A stretch of 64,000 nucleotides of DNA. It comes from Paraburkholderia kirstenboschensis. Its GTDB lineage: Bacteria; Pseudomonadota; Gammaproteobacteria; Burkholderiales; Burkholderiaceae. Numbering within the stretch: the stretch's first letter is position 1; each line of letters starts with the position of its first letter. Shown here piece by piece: positions 25,534-34,238 of this stretch. A program made the position numbers and the translations under genes. The stretch spans positions 1 through 64,000 of the forward strand of contig NZ_CAJHCR010000006.1 of assembly GCF_904848585.1 (NCBI RefSeq), given 5' to 3'. A model generated the notes under the pieces. The model did no database searches, had not been told where the DNA came from, and saw only the letters and a program-made list of their open reading frames with translations.

Positions 25534-26013
25534 ATGAAAAGATTTATAACGTCATCCAAGGTGACGTTTTTAGCGCTGTCCATTCTCATTGCGGCGAGTC
25601 AGGCTAGTGCGTGCACGGTCTCCGAAAACATGGAAGACAGCTTACCGCTCAACTCTGCCGAGATTCCCAATTCTGACCGGCTGAGAATTACGGAAATGGT
25701 AATAGCCGCTCGCCAATGGCCGAACGTTGAGATCAGGGGAATCATATACGCAGGTGGATATGCGATCGAACGCGATCCCCTCGCGCTTGCAGGGCAGAGA
25801 GGATCAGCATTACGCGCGTATCTGATCCAACTCGGAATCAAGGAAAGCAATATCTGGATGGATACGCGAGAGATCAAACGCCCGGACATCGACAGCAAGG
25901 GAAACAAGGCGTTGAATCAGATTGCCGTGACGCTAGTCCCAATATGCGAAGGCGGCTGCGAACGCCTTTGTAGCGATCCACGGGTAACGCCGACAACGAG
26001 GGCGATCCAGTAG
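25534..26013 (+). CDS. Secreted OmpA-like small protein
   Basis: A 159-residue protein with a signal peptide (MKRFITSSKVTFLALSILIAASQASA, predicted cut near residue 26) and a mature part that resembles a shortened OmpA-like domain: VEIRGIIYAGGYA, LALAGQRGSALRAYLIQLGI and the following strand KALNQIAVTLVPIC. Four cysteines at the two ends (ACTV and CEGGCERLC) suggest disulfides. It follows the metallopeptidase remnant. Function unknown; an inhibitor or cell-wall-binding partner of the peptidase is possible but unproven. Confidence 0.7.
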   Translation: MKRFITSSKVTFLALSILIAASQASACTVSENMEDSLPLNSAEIPNSDRLRITEMVIAARQWPNVEIRGIIYAGGYAIERDPLALAGQRGSALRAYLIQLGIKESNIWMDTREIKRPDIDSKGNKALNQIAVTLVPICEGGCERLCSDPRVTPTTRAIQ

Positions 26014-26096
26014 CCCAACTGCACAGCCTGGAGCCGCGTGCCCTGAAACAGCAAGCACGGCTCCGGCAGATCGGTTCAAGTTCCGCAGACGCCTTC

Positions 26097-26849
26097 TCAA
26101 CCCGCTTCGACCATTAACGCATCCAGCTTGAAAGAGCCGTCTTCCTTCACATCGAAGTATTGCCGCACTTCGTCCGGCGAATTGCGCCACAGCGACTGGA
26201 TCGCCACCACTCGCGGCTCGGGCGTGCGCATGCGCGCCACCCACGAGCCGAACTCGATGTCGATGCGCCAGCGCTCGCGAATCGAGGCCTTGAAACCCGC
26301 AGCTTCGAAGAGCGCGATCCATTCGTCGGCGCGGTAATCGCGAATATGCGAGCCGTCACGTAACAGTTCGATTGCCTGAATATGCGTGTCCAGCAACGGA
26401 TGGTCGATGCCGGCGATGTCGATGAACAGCACCCGGCCGCCCGGCTTCAGCACGCGCCGAACTTCGGCGAGCGCCGGCGCCACGTCGTGCCAGTGATGCG
26501 CGCTCATCCGGCTGATGACCCAGTCGAACGTGTGATCGGCGAACGGCAATTTTTCGGCCGCGCCCTGCCGCGTGCGAATGTTGGCGAAGCCGCGATCCTT
26601 TGCGGCGCCTTCAACGGTGGCGAGCATCGGCGCGGCGATGTCATAGGCGATCACTTCTTTCGCGTGCGGCGCGACGGCAAAACTCGCGTGGCCCGCGCCG
26701 CAGCCCATGTCGAGCACCGTCGCGTCCGGCGTCGCCGCGATCGACTCAGCCAGCGTCCGCAAATCGGCGCCGGTTGCGTGGGTCGGACTCGTCAAATAGG
26801 CGGCGGCCGTCGAGCCGAAGGCGTCGGCGACCTGATCGTGATGCTTCAT
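26097..26849 (-). CDS. SAM-dependent methyltransferase (UbiE/Methyltransf_11 type)
   Basis: A 250-residue class I methyltransferase with motif I TVLDMGCGAGHAS (about residues 39-51), the acidic residue in VIAYDIA, FDWVISRMSAHHW (about 108-120) and VLKPGGRVLFIDI. C-terminal FEAAGFKASIRERW is typical of small-molecule methyltransferases. The substrate is unknown. It is divergent from an XRE-type regulator with palindromic sites between them, so it is probably a target of that regulator. Confidence 0.87.
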   Translation of the reverse strand: MKHHDQVADAFGSTAAAYLTSPTHATGADLRTLAESIAATPDATVLDMGCGAGHASFAVAPHAKEVIAYDIAAPMLATVEGAAKDRGFANIRTRQGAAEKLPFADHTFDWVISRMSAHHWHDVAPALAEVRRVLKPGGRVLFIDIAGIDHPLLDTHIQAIELLRDGSHIRDYRADEWIALFEAAGFKASIRERWRIDIEFGSWVARMRTPEPRVVAIQSLWRNSPDEVRQYFDVKEDGSFKLDALMVEAG

Positions 26850-26958
26850 GATAGCTCCGGTTGTCTGCGTGGACTGTGTCGTGTGGATCCGCGTTTCTGG
26901 TGCTGGCAGCGCGGCCTGCCGTTCGAGCCGCTACGCCGCTACAATAGAGCCCGCCGTG

Positions 26959-26997
26959 TACCAGTACAAGTTAAGCAATTATTCTGGTATCTATACC
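26959..26997 (+). promoter_or_regulatory. Palindromes in the methyltransferase/regulator divergent promoter region
   Basis: TACCAG (26959-26964) and CTGGTA (26984-26989) form an inverted repeat with 19 bases between, and GGTAT-CT-ATACC (26986-26997) is a perfect shorter palindrome. The latter ends 25 bases before the regulator start. Such sites fit autoregulation by the adjacent XRE protein; no direct evidence of binding. Confidence 0.4.
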
Positions 26998-27022
26998 ACC
27001 CTCCTCACGCCGCACCAAACGA

Positions 27023-27847
27023 ATGACCACGCGAACGAGCACGCCCTCTTCCGCCGACAACCCGCCGCCGCTCGATGCCACGCCCGCCCGGGCGCTGGGC
27101 GACTTCATCCGCGCGCACCGCGAACGGCTGTCGCCGCAAGCTGTCGGCCTGCCGCCGGGCCCGCGCCGCCGCACGCCCGGCTTGCGGCGCGAGGAAGTCG
27201 CGCAGCTGTGCGGCGTGAGTCCGACCTGGTACACATGGATCGAGCAAGGGCGTCCGGTTTCCGCTTCCGCCGACGCGCTCGCACGTATCGCCGTCGCGCT
27301 GCAACTGTCGCGGGCCGAGCGGGCGTACCTGTTCGAGCTGGCCGCCCAGCGCGATCCGGCCGAACCCGACCCGGCCGCCGCCGACGCGCCCGCCACACTG
27401 CTCCAGACCGTGCAACTCGTGAACGCGCCCGCCTATGTGCTCGACCGGCAATGGAATGCGCTCGCCTGGAACCAACGCGCGGCCGATCTTTTCGTCGGCT
27501 GGCTCGACGGTTCGCATGACCGCAATCTGCTGCGCTACACGTTCACGGAGCCGGCGGCGCGCGAGTTGATCGTCGACTGGGACACGCGCGCGCGTCGTCT
27601 AGCCGCCGAGTTTCGCGCGGATTCGATCCGTCATCTGAACGACGCGCCAACGCGTGCGTTGATCGATTCGCTCACCGCCGCGAGCGACGCGTTTGCGCGC
27701 TTCTGGGCTTCGCAAGACGTCGGAGGCCGCGAAGGCGGGCGTCGCGAATTCAATCATCCGCGCGACGGCCGGCTCGTCTACGATCAGATTACGTTCAAGC
27801 CCGCGCATCGCGAGGATCTGAAGCTGGTAGTGCTGGTCCGCGAATAA
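27023..27847 (+). CDS. XRE-type transcriptional regulator with MmyB-like ligand-binding domain
   Basis: A 274-residue regulator. The helix-turn-helix (RRTPGLRREEVAQLCGVSPTWYTWIEQGRPV..SADALARIAVAL; about residues 48-95) is followed by an MmyB/PAS-like ligand domain (APAYVLDRQWNALAWNQRAADLF, about 133-155, and later REFNHPRDGRLVYDQITF). The combination is the common actinobacterial/proteobacterial MLTR-type repressor. It is divergent from the methyltransferase gene. Confidence 0.9.
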   Translation: MTTRTSTPSSADNPPPLDATPARALGDFIRAHRERLSPQAVGLPPGPRRRTPGLRREEVAQLCGVSPTWYTWIEQGRPVSASADALARIAVALQLSRAERAYLFELAAQRDPAEPDPAAADAPATLLQTVQLVNAPAYVLDRQWNALAWNQRAADLFVGWLDGSHDRNLLRYTFTEPAARELIVDWDTRARRLAAEFRADSIRHLNDAPTRALIDSLTAASDAFARFWASQDVGGREGGRREFNHPRDGRLVYDQITFKPAHREDLKLVVLVRE

Positions 27848-28114
27848 GCAGCTGCACGAGCCGCCATTGCGGGCCGCAAGCCAGCATGCTGTATGAGCGG
27901 CCGTGCAAGCCCCGGTTAGCCGACGCGCTCGGCCTCGCCTACGCGGCGCGGTCCGGTCGTCGGCGCGGCGTTGTGCCAGTGTTAAAATCCCTGTCTTTCC
28001 ATGCTTCGGCAGCGCGCTCGCAGTCATGCCAGGCGCATCCGCGCCGTCAGCTTCTTACCGCTCGCCCGATCGCCACTTAACTGCTGCATAACTGCCGCTT
28101 AACTGTCCAAAACC

Positions 28115-29521
28115 ATGACGTCCCAACTGCACAAAAAAGGCGAAGCCTGGTCGGCTCGCTTCTCGGAGCCGATGTCGGAGCTCGTCAAACGCTACACGTC
28201 GTCGGTATTCTTCGACAAGCGTCTGGCGCTCGTCGACATTGAAGGGTCGCTCGCGCACGCCTCGATGCTGGGCGCGCAGAAGATCATCGCCGCCGAAGAC
28301 CTCGCCGCGATCCAACGCGGCATGGCGCAGATCAAGGGCGAAATCGAGCGAGGCGAGTTCGAGTGGCAACTCGACCTGGAAGACGTTCACCTGAACATCG
28401 AAGCGCGCCTCACCGCGCTCATCGGCGACGCCGGCAAGCGCCTGCACACGGGCCGCTCGCGTAACGACCAGGTCGCGACCGACATCCGCCTGTGGCTGCG
28501 CGGCGAGATCGACCGCATCGGCGCGTTGTTGAAGGAACTGCGCACGGCGCTGCTCGACATGGCGGAGAAGAACGCGTCGACCATCATGCCCGGCTTCACG
28601 CATTTGCAGGTCGCGCAGCCGGTCACGTTCGGCCATCACCTGCTCGCCTACGTCGAAATGTTTTCTCGCGACGCCGAGCGCATGCTCGATTGCCGCAAAC
28701 GCGTGAATCGTCTGCCGCTGGGCGCGGCGGCACTGGCCGGCACGAGCTATCCGATCGACCGCCACGCGGTGGCAAAGACACTCGGCTTCGACGGCATCTG
28801 CGCGAACTCGCTCGATGCGGTGTCCGACCGCGACTTCGCGATCGAATTCACGGCGGCGTCGGCGCTCGTCATGACGCACATCTCGCGCTTCTCCGAAGAA
28901 CTCGTGCTGTGGATGAGCCCGCGCGTCGGCTTCATCGATCTGGCCGACCGCTTCTGCACGGGTTCGTCGATCATGCCGCAGAAAAAGAATCCTGACGTGC
29001 CCGAACTCGCGCGCGGCAAGACCGGCCGTGTGAACGGTCATCTGATGGCGCTGCTCACGCTGATGAAAGGCCAGCCGCTCGCGTACAACAAGGACAATCA
29101 GGAAGACAAGGAACCGCTGTTTGACACGGTGGACACCGTCGCCGATACACTGCGCATCTTCGCGGAAATGGTCGCGGGCATTTCGGTGAAGCCACAAGCC
29201 ATGCGCGACGCCGCGTTGCAAGGGTTCTCTACCGCAACCGATCTCGCCGACTACCTCGTCAAGCGCGGACTGGCGTTTCGCGACGCGCACGAAGCCGTTG
29301 CGCTGGCTGTGCGCATCTGCGCGGATCGCGGCTGCGATCTCGCGGACCTCGCGCTCGAGGAAATGCGCGCGGAATTGCCGAACGTCGCACATTTGATCGG
29401 CGACGACGTGTTCTCGTACCTGACGCTCGAAGGCTCGGTTGCCAGCCGCAATCATCCGGGCGGCACAGCACCCGAGCAGGTGCTGGCCGCGGTCAAAGCG
29501 GCACGGCAAGCGTTGAACTGA
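28115..29521 (+). CDS. argH: Argininosuccinate lyase
   Basis: A 468-residue enzyme of arginine biosynthesis that cleaves argininosuccinate to arginine and fumarate. It carries the fumarase/aspartase superfamily signature GSSIMPQKKNPD (about residues 285-296, with the mobile-loop catalytic Ser), HTGRSRNDQVATD (about 110-122) and TAHLQVAQP-like THLQVAQPVTF with the catalytic His. Length and ends match the family. It stands alone with its own terminator; 267 bases upstream contain no other gene. Confidence 0.97.
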   Translation: MTSQLHKKGEAWSARFSEPMSELVKRYTSSVFFDKRLALVDIEGSLAHASMLGAQKIIAAEDLAAIQRGMAQIKGEIERGEFEWQLDLEDVHLNIEARLTALIGDAGKRLHTGRSRNDQVATDIRLWLRGEIDRIGALLKELRTALLDMAEKNASTIMPGFTHLQVAQPVTFGHHLLAYVEMFSRDAERMLDCRKRVNRLPLGAAALAGTSYPIDRHAVAKTLGFDGICANSLDAVSDRDFAIEFTAASALVMTHISRFSEELVLWMSPRVGFIDLADRFCTGSSIMPQKKNPDVPELARGKTGRVNGHLMALLTLMKGQPLAYNKDNQEDKEPLFDTVDTVADTLRIFAEMVAGISVKPQAMRDAALQGFSTATDLADYLVKRGLAFRDAHEAVALAVRICADRGCDLADLALEEMRAELPNVAHLIGDDVFSYLTLEGSVASRNHPGGTAPEQVLAAVKAARQALN

Positions 29522-29580
29522 CACGCGTTGAACTTGCGCGAATGCGCCGGCATCGGCGCGTTCATGCATAACGGATTGCG

Positions 29581-29612
29581 AAGGCGAACTCGTTGGCGAG
29601 TTCGCCTTTTTT
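29581..29612 (+). terminator. Rho-independent terminator of argH
   Basis: AAGGCGAACTCG (29581-29592) pairs perfectly with 29597-29608 around TTGG and is followed by further T residues, 59 bases after the argH stop. Confidence 0.88.
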
Positions 29613-29709
29613 CTGGCGCCTTCGCCGACATACCTGGGCGAACGCGGATTGAAACGCGGCGGTTTTTGACTACCATCAAAACAGGTTCTGCCCTCGTTAG
29701 TGGTTCATC

Positions 29710-30246
29710 ATGCTTACCCGCACGCGCCTCCTTCGCCCCATGACTGAATGCAGCGCTCGCCGCGGCAGCGCATGGTCCCTATCTCTACGCGGCAGCGCAA
29801 TCATGGCGTTGCTCGCACTCGGCATCGCCGGCTGCACGATCACACCGCCGCCAAAGGCGGTCGTCGCGACGCCGCCCGCCGCAGTCAACAGCGCGACGCT
29901 CGATCAGTATCGCGAGGCCGTCGCGCAACGCATCGTCGAGCGCAATCCTTCGTATGTGCTGCGCGGCAAGCCGCAAGCAATGCTGCGCTCGCTCGTCGTC
30001 GTGTCGTTCACCGTGGATCGCAACGGGCACGTTGTCGCGTCGTCGGTGTATCGCACGAACGGTGACGACGAAGCGGAAAGTACCGCGCTCGCCACCCTGC
30101 GGCGTGCGTCACCGCTGCCATTGCCGCCGGGCAAATTGTTGAACGGCCGCGGCCAGCTCGAACTGTTCGAAGATTGGCTGTTCAACGACGACGGTAAGTT
30201 CCAGCTGCGCGAACTGGCCTCGCCGCAATCGCTGACCATCGACTGA
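29710..30246 (+). CDS. TonB C-terminal-like lipoprotein
   Basis: A 178-residue predicted lipoprotein: hydrophobic segment IMALLALGIAGC with lipobox near residues 39-42, a Pro/Ala linker (TPPPKAVVATPPAAV), then a TonB-type C-terminal domain (about 85-150) with VVVSFTVDRNGHVVASSVYRTNGD and ALATLRRASPLPLPPG. Unlike true TonB it has a lipid anchor rather than a membrane helix and no neighbouring ExbBD genes. It probably acts in the periplasm; the partner is unknown. The start is uncertain because several Met codons precede the lipobox. Confidence 0.8.
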   Translation: MLTRTRLLRPMTECSARRGSAWSLSLRGSAIMALLALGIAGCTITPPPKAVVATPPAAVNSATLDQYREAVAQRIVERNPSYVLRGKPQAMLRSLVVVSFTVDRNGHVVASSVYRTNGDDEAESTALATLRRASPLPLPPGKLLNGRGQLELFEDWLFNDDGKFQLRELASPQSLTID

Positions 30247-30654
30247 GCGCGGCCTGGCCGATCGGCCAGCCGCCTTGCTGCGCAAGCGCCGCGCTCGCTA
30301 TAATTTTCCGATTCCTCGCCGGAGCCTCCGGCACGGTGCAGGCCGCCCGCTCATCCGCGGGCGCGGCTTGCTGCCACCTATCGCGGCGCCGCGTCATCCA
30401 CGCGCGCCACGCAAACGCCTTTGCTGCGTCGCGGCGTCAACGCCATGCACGCGCAGAGGGCCGCATTCGCGCGCGAGTCCCTACGGCCGACGTTGTATGC
30501 TGCGGGTTCGTCGCCCGTCAGCCGCATCGCCGACGCGAGTTCGACTCAAGCGCACGAACCTGAACAAAGATGCCGATTGACCGCGCCGCTGCGCAGTCTC
30601 ACTGCGCCGCTATCGAGCGAGGCAACGCGGCATCACGATACATGGAGACCCTGC
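30247..30654. other. Intergenic region before the MHS transporter
   Basis: About 400 bases. An open frame continues upstream from the transporter to 30421, but it lacks membrane or domain character and reads as leader. I see no RNA gene or repeat. It presumably holds the transporter promoter. Confidence 0.5.
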
Positions 30655-31962
30655 ATGTCCACATCGCCGATTTCCGCGGCCGAGCCCAATGCGGCCGGAC
30701 ACACCAAAAGCGCGCGGATCATCTTCGCGAGCTTCATCGGCACCGCGATCGAGTTCTACGATTTCTACGTCTACGCGACCGCCGCGGCGCTCGTCATCGG
30801 CCCAGTGTTTTTTCCGCATGGCTCGGCAACGGCTCAGGCGCTGTCGGCTTTCGTCACGTTCGGCATTGCGTTCGTCGCGCGGCCAATCGGCTCGTTCCTG
30901 TTCGGCCATTTCGGCGATCGCATCGGCCGTAAATCGACGCTCGTCGCGTCTTTGCTCGTGATGGGCGTCTCCACCACGCTGATCGGCTTCGTGCCAGGCT
31001 ACGACTCGATCGGCAGTCTTGCACCGATCCTTCTGTGCATCTTGCGTTTTGGCCAGGGCATTGGCCTGGGCGGTGAATGGGGCGGCGCGGCGCTGCTCGC
31101 CACCGAAAATGCGCCTGCCGGCAAGCGCGGCTGGTTCGGCATGTTCCCGCAACTCGGACCGTCTATTGGCTTTCTCGCGTCCAACGGCCTCTTCTTCGCT
31201 CTTGCGATGTCGTTGAGCGACGCGCAGTTCCGTAGCTGGGGCTGGCGCGTGCCGTTCCTCGTGAGCGCGGTGCTGGTCGCGCTCGGGCTTTACGTGCGGC
31301 TGAAGATCGCGGAGACGCCGGCCTTCCAGGCCGCCATCGAGCGTCAGGAGCGCGTGAAGGTGCCCATCGCGACACTGCTGTCGCGGCATTGGATGCCCAC
31401 GCTGCTGGGCGCGCTGGCGATGGTGGTCTGCTACACGCTGTTCTATAACGCGACCACGTTCTCGCTGTCCTATGGCGTGTCGGTGCTGCACATTCCGCGG
31501 CAGACGTTCCTCGGGCTGCTGTGCATTGCCGTGGTGTTCATGGCGCTCGCCACGCCGCTGTCCGCATGGGCAAGCGACCGCTATGGCCGCAAGCCGGTGC
31601 TGATCGTGGGCATCGTCGCAGCGGTCCTGTCGGGCTTCACCATGGCGCCGCTCCTCGGCAGCGGACAAACGCCGCTCGTGCTGCTGTTCCTCATCATTGA
31701 ACTGTTCCTGATGGGCGTGACGTTCGCGCCGATGGGCGCGCTGCTGCCCGAACTGTTTCCCACCAACGTGCGTTATACCGGCGCGGGCGTGTCGTACAAC
31801 CTGGGCGGGATTCTCGGCGCATCGGTTGCGCCGTACATCGCGCAAATGCTGGCCGCGCGCGGCGGGCTGCCGTGGGTGGGGGCGTATGTGTCGATCGCAG
31901 CGGCCGTCAGCATGATCGGCGTGCTGTGCATGCGCGAGACGCGCGACTCGCGCTTGATGTGA
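30655..31962 (+). CDS. MFS transporter, metabolite:H+ symporter (MHS) type
   Basis: A 435-residue inner-membrane protein with about 12 helices. It has the MHS opening (SARIIFASFIGTAIEFYDFY), the loop 2-3 motif GDRIGRKST, GGEWGGAALLATENAP after TM4 and the loop 8-9 SDRYGRKPV. Start at 30655 (MSTSPIS) is chosen because GGAGACC lies upstream and the FYDFYVYATAAALVIGPVFFP segment is the first helix; 78 upstream codons are not protein-like. The substrate is an organic acid or osmolyte, unassigned. Confidence 0.92.
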   Translation: MSTSPISAAEPNAAGHTKSARIIFASFIGTAIEFYDFYVYATAAALVIGPVFFPHGSATAQALSAFVTFGIAFVARPIGSFLFGHFGDRIGRKSTLVASLLVMGVSTTLIGFVPGYDSIGSLAPILLCILRFGQGIGLGGEWGGAALLATENAPAGKRGWFGMFPQLGPSIGFLASNGLFFALAMSLSDAQFRSWGWRVPFLVSAVLVALGLYVRLKIAETPAFQAAIERQERVKVPIATLLSRHWMPTLLGALAMVVCYTLFYNATTFSLSYGVSVLHIPRQTFLGLLCIAVVFMALATPLSAWASDRYGRKPVLIVGIVAAVLSGFTMAPLLGSGQTPLVLLFLIIELFLMGVTFAPMGALLPELFPTNVRYTGAGVSYNLGGILGASVAPYIAQMLAARGGLPWVGAYVSIAAAVSMIGVLCMRETRDSRLM

Positions 31963-32017
31963 CGCGTTGATCCGCAGGCGGGGAACTCCGGCGGGTTTAT
32001 CGCTGAAGTCCCTGCCT

Positions 32018-32061
32018 GGCGGGGGTTTCGCTGAGTGAATCCCCCGCCTTGCGCGCCTTTT
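32018..32061 (+). terminator. Possible terminator of the MHS transporter gene
   Basis: GGCGGGGG (32018-32025) pairs with CCCCCGCC (32041-32048), and a TTTTT run lies 9-10 bases further on. The gap between stem and T-run makes this a moderate candidate. Confidence 0.45.
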
Positions 32062-32076
32062 TGACTTGCCTATACT
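32049..32076 (+). promoter_or_regulatory. Sigma-70 promoter for the small membrane protein
   Basis: TTGCGC (32049-32054) and TATACT (32071-32076) are spaced by 16 bases, 37 bases before the start codon. A similar CCTATACT block occurs at 32661-32668 before the candidate small RNA. Confidence 0.55.
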
Positions 32077-32113
32077 CGACCTGAATGACCCCATGGCAAG
32101 CAGGGAGGCCCGG

Positions 32114-32293
32114 ATGAACCTTCATCTACATAATGCCGACGTCGTGACGATCATCGCGCTCGCGCTGTTGTGTTCGCTGCTGCTGGCGCTGCGTTTTCGT
32201 CCCGCCACCTGGAAAGGCATTGTTGTCGAGGCACTGGCGGCGAACGCGGCGGCCATTACGGCTGTCATCGCGTTCGAGATGCTGGTCGCCTGA
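32114..32293 (+). CDS. Small membrane protein
   Basis: A 59-residue protein starting at the ATG with AGGGAGG 7 bases upstream. It has two hydrophobic helices (DVVTIIALALLCSLLLALRF, about 8-28, and VVEALAANAAAITAVIAFEMLVA, about 36-58) joined by an arginine-containing turn. No family recognised. The good promoter and ribosome binding site support a real gene; an earlier ATG 16 codons upstream is less likely. Confidence 0.65.
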   Translation: MNLHLHNADVVTIIALALLCSLLLALRFRPATWKGIVVEALAANAAAITAVIAFEMLVA

Positions 32294-32339
32294 CGCTCGG
32301 ACCGCGCCTCGCGGGCCGGCTTTGCGCCAGGCCGCCAGC

Positions 32340-32477
32340 TCAACGATAGTAATAGCCGTGATGGTGGTAGTAGCCTCCACCGCCGTAGTAATAGCCCGGC
32401 GCCGGCGCGACAACGCAGCCGCCAAGCAGGGTTGCGAGCACGGTGCCGGCGATCAGAGTCAGGAGCAGGCGTTTCAT
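32340..32477 (-). CDS. Tiny His/Tyr/Gly-rich lipoprotein
   Basis: A 45-residue predicted lipoprotein: MKRLLLTLIAGTVLATLLGGC is a signal peptide with a lipobox (LGGC, residues 18-21), leaving a 25-residue mature peptide of VVAPAPGYYYGGGG then YYHHHGYYYR. GGAGAA lies 7 bases before the start at 32477; the longer reading to 32627 has no signal. Similar tiny lipoproteins are common in Burkholderia. The His and Tyr cluster could bind metal; function unknown. Confidence 0.75.
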   Translation of the reverse strand: MKRLLLTLIAGTVLATLLGGCVVAPAPGYYYGGGGYYHHHGYYYR

Positions 32478-32673
32478 GTTGTTCTCCGTCGAGTCAGGTT
32501 CGTTCGAGAAAATCTCGAATGACTCGATTGAACACGACGCGCGGCTGCCAGAACGTTGCCAGTTGTAAGGGAAGATCACGCGTGTGTTACACACGTTCGC
32601 CGACTCGCGCGACTCGACCGGACACATGGCAACGCACGCTCACGCCAGATGAAAACACCGCCTATACTGACTT

Positions 32674-32998
32674 GAACATGTCGGCCGGTGATGCGCCTTG
32701 AGGGTGTTGCCTTGTGGCCCTCCTTAAGACAGGCGCGGCGTCGGTCCAGCGCGGTTTGCGAGCGGCACTCACGCCCACATTCACCAACTACCGGGGCGCG
32801 CGCAGCAGGCGCGACCGCTCCGGCAACCAACGAAAAGCGACAGATTTAACAACCGTGTAATGGGCGATTCATGCGTCGCATGGTTGCGCAGCAAGCCGAA
32901 TCCTCTTCGCCCGACGTTCCCCGACGCGGGCGTTTCCAGGGGCGTCACGTAACAGTGCCGGTTGCATAGGCACTCTGCGCGTGACGCCCTTTTCTTTT
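32674..32998 (+). ncRNA. Candidate small RNA in the 32.5-33.0 kb gap
   Basis: The 550-base gap between the tiny lipoprotein and waaC holds no protein gene, but it ends in a strong plus-strand terminator at 32940-32998, and a TATACT -10-like box lies at 32663-32668. No plus-strand gene otherwise needs a terminator here. The 5' end is a guess from the box; an RNA starting closer to the terminator is equally possible. Confidence 0.35.
32940..32998 (+). terminator. Strong plus-strand terminator without an assigned gene
   Basis: GGGCGTCACG (32940-32949) pairs with 32980-32989, with a nested AGTGCC/GGCACT stem (32954-32959 with 32969-32974), and is followed by TTTTCTTTT. On the minus strand no T-run follows, so it does not look built to end waaC, whose stop is 30 bases away. 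Confidence 0.75.
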
Positions 32999-33027
32999 GA
33001 GCAAACGATTGCCGGCAGAAGCTGCGC

Positions 33028-34029
33028 TCAAGCCGCAGCGGAGCCCTGCCCAGCGGCGGCGGGCGGCTTGCTGTGCACGTAGTCGATGGCATCGAGCACG
33101 GCGCTGATGGGCGGCACCGAAAGGCCGTCGCCGACCGAGATCGAGCGAAACGGTGCTTCCACGCCGCAATGCTCCGGCGACGTCGCCACGAAAACCATCA
33201 CAGTGCGCTTCAGCAGTGCATGTGCGAGGTGGACGAAACCGGTGTCCGCGCCGACCACCAGCGAGCATGCGTCGATCATTTGCGCGATTTCGGTCACGGT
33301 CATCTTCGGCAGAACTTTCGAGCCTGGCACTTGCGCGGCGATCTGCTCGGCCTCGATGCGCTCGCCTTCCGAACCCCAGGGCAAGACCACGCGGAAGCCG
33401 CGTTGGGAGAGCTCGGTGCCGACCACCGCCCAGTGCGAGACCGGCCATTTCTTGTCGTCTTTCGACGTCGCATGAAAAAGCGCGGCGACTGGCGCGCGCT
33501 CGCCTTCGAACGGCGGTCTTACGGGCTCCGGCAACTTCAGGTCGTAGACAGGCGGGCCCTCTACTTCGTAGCCCAGGGCCTCGCCCGCGCTGATACGCAT
33601 GCCGTGCCACGCATTGCATTGCGGACGCGGACCGAAGCGCCCCGTGTACGCAAACGCGGCGCCGCGCTCGCCCAGGTCCTGAGACTGATAGCCGATGCAA
33701 CGCGACGAGCGGGCCAGAAACGCGATGATCGCGCTTTTGTACACGCCGTGAATGTCGATGATGTAATCGTAGCGATACGCACGCAGCTCCGCGATGGACG
33801 CCGCGATCGCCTTCAAGTCGGCCCACCGGCGCGCTTTCTTGAAGCGCCGCAGCGGCGCGAACAGCACGCGGTCGATGCCCTTGCACCATTGCGCCACTTC
33901 GGCGAATGCTTCGTCTGCGGCCCAATCCACTTGAACGCCAGGAAACGCGCGTTTGATGTCCGCCACGACGGGCAGCGCTTGCACGATATCGCCGAGTGAG
34001 GTGACCTTGACGATAAGGACTCGCTTCAT
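33028..34029 (-). CDS. waaC: Lipopolysaccharide heptosyltransferase I
   Basis: A 333-residue GT9-family enzyme that adds the first L-glycero-D-manno-heptose to Kdo in the LPS inner core on the cytoplasmic face. MKRVLIVKVTSLGDIVQALPVV is the typical WaaC opening, with VDWAADEAFAEV, DIHGVYKSA and the C-terminal nucleotide-sugar motif LVVGADTGFVHLAHALLK (about residues 255-272). Start at 34029. It is divergent from the ClC channel gene. Confidence 0.93.
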   Translation of the reverse strand: MKRVLIVKVTSLGDIVQALPVVADIKRAFPGVQVDWAADEAFAEVAQWCKGIDRVLFAPLRRFKKARRWADLKAIAASIAELRAYRYDYIIDIHGVYKSAIIAFLARSSRCIGYQSQDLGERGAAFAYTGRFGPRPQCNAWHGMRISAGEALGYEVEGPPVYDLKLPEPVRPPFEGERAPVAALFHATSKDDKKWPVSHWAVVGTELSQRGFRVVLPWGSEGERIEAEQIAAQVPGSKVLPKMTVTEIAQMIDACSLVVGADTGFVHLAHALLKRTVMVFVATSPEHCGVEAPFRSISVGDGLSVPPISAVLDAIDYVHSKPPAAAGQGSAAA

Positions 34030-34238
34030 TGAGGACCTTTGGTTGTTCAACGTCAAGGTATTTTAGCCGACGAAAGGAATAGTCTTTGCTGAACCGGGCA
34101 GTGCGACCGCCGGAAAACAATACGGCGTCTTACATCGTGCGCCTTACAACATGCCTTTTTACTCTATTTCACAAGGCTTTCATACGGTTTTACGTTTTCC
34201 GCACGCTTTATACTTCACCCTTTGCACATCCAGATCTC

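Noticed and set aside
32940..32998. Terminator of waaC on the minus strand
   Set aside because: The stem has a T-run only on the plus-strand side; minus-strand sequence after the stem is CTGGAAACG.
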